From positions 1-33,397 of the forward strand of contig SVGX01000021.1 in assembly GCA_015056105.1 (NCBI GenBank): a DNA stretch of 33,397 nt, in the 5' to 3' direction. The translations under genes were made by a program, and so were the position numbers. Positions within the stretch are counted from its first letter, which is position 1. Every line of letters starts with the position of its first letter. Source of the DNA: Clostridiales bacterium. GTDB lineage: Bacteria; Bacillota; Clostridia; Christensenellales; CAG-138. This document shows positions 31,667 to 33,397 of the stretch, in pieces. The notes beneath the pieces were generated by a model. It did no database searches, was not told the origin of the DNA, and saw nothing but the letters and a program-made list of their open reading frames with translations.

Positions 31667-32224
31667 TTGCGCATCATCGCAGGGACAAAGCGCGGCATGA
31701 CTATCCGGGCCCCGAAGGGGATGGATACGCGGCCCACGCTTGACAGAGTCAAGGAATCGCTTTTCGGCATTATCCAGTTTGACATTGCCGGCAGGACCGT
31801 GCTCGATCTTTTTGCGGGCAGCGGCAATCTTGGGCTTGAAGCCCTTTCCCGGGGTGCGGAGCATGCGGTCTTCAACGATATGGGCCGGGAAAGCACCGCC
31901 GCAATCCGTGCGAACATCGAAAAGCTTGGCTTTGAAAGCAAAAGCATCGTCTATTCCCTCGATTACCGGGCAGCGATACAGGCTGCGGCGCGGGCAGGGC
32001 TTCGTTTCGGCCTTGTGTTTCTCGATCCGCCCTACAAAGCAGAGCTTCTTGAAAACACGCTGCTGCTTCTCAGGGAAACGGGCGTGCTTGCACCCGGGTG
32101 CCTCATCATTGCGGAACACGCCCATGCGCTGCCGCCGGAAACGCCAGCAGGCTTTATCCTTCGCGACAGAAGAAAATACGGCGATGCCGCCATCTCCATT
32201 TTTAAGGAGGAAACCGGAACATGA
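31667..32224 (+). CDS. rsmD: 16S rRNA (guanine966-N2)-methyltransferase RsmD
   Basis: A 185-aa SAM-dependent enzyme that methylates G966 of 16S rRNA during 30S assembly. It opens with the family-typical MRIIAGTKRGMTIRAPKG and TRPTLDRVKESLF. The SAM motif LDLFAGSGNLGLEALSRGA is at about 46-64 and the catalytic DPPY at 120-123. The start is TTG with GGAGG six bases upstream, and the frame before it has no better start. The end overlaps coaD by 4 bases (ATGA). The rsmD-coaD pair is common in Gram-positive bacteria and supports both names. Confidence 0.94.
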   Translation: MRIIAGTKRGMTIRAPKGMDTRPTLDRVKESLFGIIQFDIAGRTVLDLFAGSGNLGLEALSRGAEHAVFNDMGRESTAAIRANIEKLGFESKSIVYSLDYRAAIQAAARAGLRFGLVFLDPPYKAELLENTLLLLRETGVLAPGCLIIAEHAHALPPETPAGFILRDRRKYGDAAISIFKEETGT

Positions 32225-32715
32225 GATCTGCCATCTTTGCAGGCAGCTTTGATCCCTTTACCATGGGGCATCTTGATATCGTAAAGCGGGCTGCCGGGCT
32301 GTTTGAAACGGTACATGTGGGCGTGCTCGTCAACCCGGAAAAACACCCTCTTTTCACACCCGAAGAGCGTCGGGATATGATCGCAGCCGCTATCCGCGGC
32401 GCGGGCATTGCAAACGTAAAGGTGCATGTATTCGGCGGTCTTCTTGTGGATTTTGCCCGCACGGTGCGCGCGGATGTGAACATCCGGGGCCTTCGCAACG
32501 GGGTGGATTTCGATTACGAATACTCCATGGAATTTTACAACAAGCGCCTCTCCCCAGGCCTTGAAACGGTATACCTTGCGGCAGACAGCACGCATATCTT
32601 TCTCAGTTCATCGGCGGTCAGAACGCTGATGGCGGCAAAAGCGGATATCACCGGGCTCGTGCCCGAACAAATATATCAATTAATCGCAGAAAGGGTCAAA
32701 AGCGATGAGCAATAA
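32221..32715 (+). CDS. coaD: Phosphopantetheine adenylyltransferase
   Basis: A 164-aa enzyme of standard length that catalyses the fourth step of CoA synthesis, making dephospho-CoA from 4'-phosphopantetheine and ATP. AGSFDPFTMGH holds the nucleotidyltransferase motif TxGH at 14-17. RGLRNGVDFDYE at 89-100 and LSSSAVR at 128-134 are the other two conserved blocks. GGAGG lies about nine bases before the ATG, inside rsmD. Its last 11 bases overlap the following coiled-coil gene. Confidence 0.97.
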   Translation: MRSAIFAGSFDPFTMGHLDIVKRAAGLFETVHVGVLVNPEKHPLFTPEERRDMIAAAIRGAGIANVKVHVFGGLLVDFARTVRADVNIRGLRNGVDFDYEYSMEFYNKRLSPGLETVYLAADSTHIFLSSSAVRTLMAAKADITGLVPEQIYQLIAERVKSDEQ

Positions 32716-33397
32716 CACGCAGAACTTGCAGATTTTTAACATTATCGGCCAGCTTGAAGAGATGATCGAGCGCAGCCCCAAGCCGAAGCTCGGCAGCTCC
32801 GGCAACAAGCGCGTGATCGACGCGGATGAAATGATCGACCTTCTCGGTGATCTCAAGGTCACCATTCCGGAGGATATCCGCCGCGCCAACAGCGTGATGG
32901 TCGAATCCCAAAGCATGATCGACAATGCGGATGAGCATGCCCGCGAAGTGGTGTCCGATGCGGAAGCCCGCTCCGAAGAGATTATTGCCAATGCCAATCA
33001 GGAGGCGGAAAACATCCTTGCCGAGGCGCGCAGGGAATATGAGCGTCTTGTGCAGCAGGATGAGATCTATCAGGAAGCCCAGCGCCGTGCAGAGCTTCTT
33101 GCAAAGAAGGCGGAAGCGAACGCAAGCCTTGTGTTTGAAAACGCCAAGTGCTACGCTGATGACGTCCTTCGCGATCTTGAAAGCTTCCTCGGTGAATATA
33201 AGCAGCTTGTGGCCATCAATCGCCGTGATCTTGATGCTCGCAGCACCCGTGCAGCCGCGCCGGTCCAGGTGCCCGTGCAGCAGGCTCCCGAAGCGCCCGC
33301 ACAGGCGCAGGAAGCAGCGCCCGCAGCGCAGCCGCAGCAGCCCCGCCGCAAGGCAAAGCCCGCCCCCGTCGAAGAATACGAGGACGATTTTGACGAT
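32705..33397 (+). CDS. Coiled-coil protein, DivIVA- or ATP-synthase-b-like, incomplete at the window end
   Basis: The frame is open from the ATG at 32705 through the end of the window (231 codons, no stop). AAAGGG lies about nine bases before the ATG, and the start overlaps coaD by 11 bases, so it belongs to the rsmD-coaD transcript. Residues ~1-60 are mixed (NLQIFNIIGQLEEMIERSP; DEMIDLLGDLKVTIPEDIR). Residues ~60-175 are a long, highly charged helix with heptad-like spacing (DADEHAREVVSDAEARSEEI pattern), like DivIVA-type or F0 b-type stalks. The tail is Ala/Pro/Gln-rich (VQVPVQQAPEAPAQAQE), then basic, then acidic (EEYEDDFDD). There is no signal peptide or membrane helix. It may act in cell-division or envelope organisation, but that is only a guess. 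Confidence 0.8.
   Translation, partial: MSNNTQNLQIFNIIGQLEEMIERSPKPKLGSSGNKRVIDADEMIDLLGDLKVTIPEDIRRANSVMVESQSMIDNADEHAREVVSDAEARSEEIIANANQEAENILAEARREYERLVQQDEIYQEAQRRAELLAKKAEANASLVFENAKCYADDVLRDLESFLGEYKQLVAINRRDLDARSTRAAAPVQVPVQQAPEAPAQAQEAAPAAQPQQPRRKAKPAPVEEYEDDFDD

Overview
The window is a chromosomal segment of a Gram-positive bacterium, most likely a moderately GC-rich member of the Clostridia (Bacillota) from an endospore-forming lineage. The support is a Rex redox repressor, a ClpC-type ATPase, a DUF2508 (YaaL-like) gene next to a bofA homologue, two small spore-coat-like genes, a NifZ/ThiI pair as in Bacillus, AAGGAGG-type ribosome binding sites, vegetative -35/-10 promoters and many short intrinsic terminators. 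I see no rRNA, tRNA, CRISPR array, transposase, integrase or phage gene.

Layout. 1-77: start of a leftward gene that runs off the window. 258-6750: uvrB, uvrA, a nitroreductase-like gene and rex, all rightward. 6751-8976: an unusual hairpin-rich intergenic region, then leftward ctpA-type protease and a small P-loop ATPase. 9041-10190: ttcA-like tRNA thiolase overlapping a DUF1294 gene. 10202-12113: leftward DUF4234, GNAT and PAP2 genes. 12188-17723: envelope proteins, namely a lipoprotein, DUF378, a small unknown, a large zinc-ribbon/TM/beta-rich protein, and a divergent beta-propeller lipoprotein. 17804-18334: DUF2508 and bofA. 18300-22616: leftward lipoprotein, cell-wall amidase and clpC. 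22900-26418: nifZ-like desulfurase, thiI, a DUF3298-like lipoprotein and a Cys-rich mini-protein. 26470-27024: leftward coat-type genes. 27160-33397: recX, birA, acpS, nnrD, amidohydrolase, formyl-THF cyclo-ligase, rsmD, coaD and a coiled-coil protein that runs off the end.

How the genes fit together. UvrA and UvrB form the damage-recognition half of excision repair. The cysteine desulfurase probably supplies sulfur to ThiI, and possibly to the TtcA-like enzyme, for tRNA thiolation. BofA, the coat-type genes, the amidase and the lipoproteins point to envelope and sporulation work. The last block is housekeeping cofactor metabolism (biotinylation, acyl-carrier activation, NAD(P)HX repair, folate, CoA) plus 16S rRNA methylation.

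Most of the window is ordinary core genome, and I did not find a convincing new multi-gene system. The best leads are regulatory: a hairpin that would hide both the Shine-Dalgarno and the start codon of bofA; a Rex-box-like site upstream of rex; terminators placed immediately before the ribosome binding sites of two genes; palindromes in two promoters; and a hairpin-rich region after rex holding an unexplained coding-like fragment. Start codons were chosen from Shine-Dalgarno position, promoter position and family N-termini, and are inferences.
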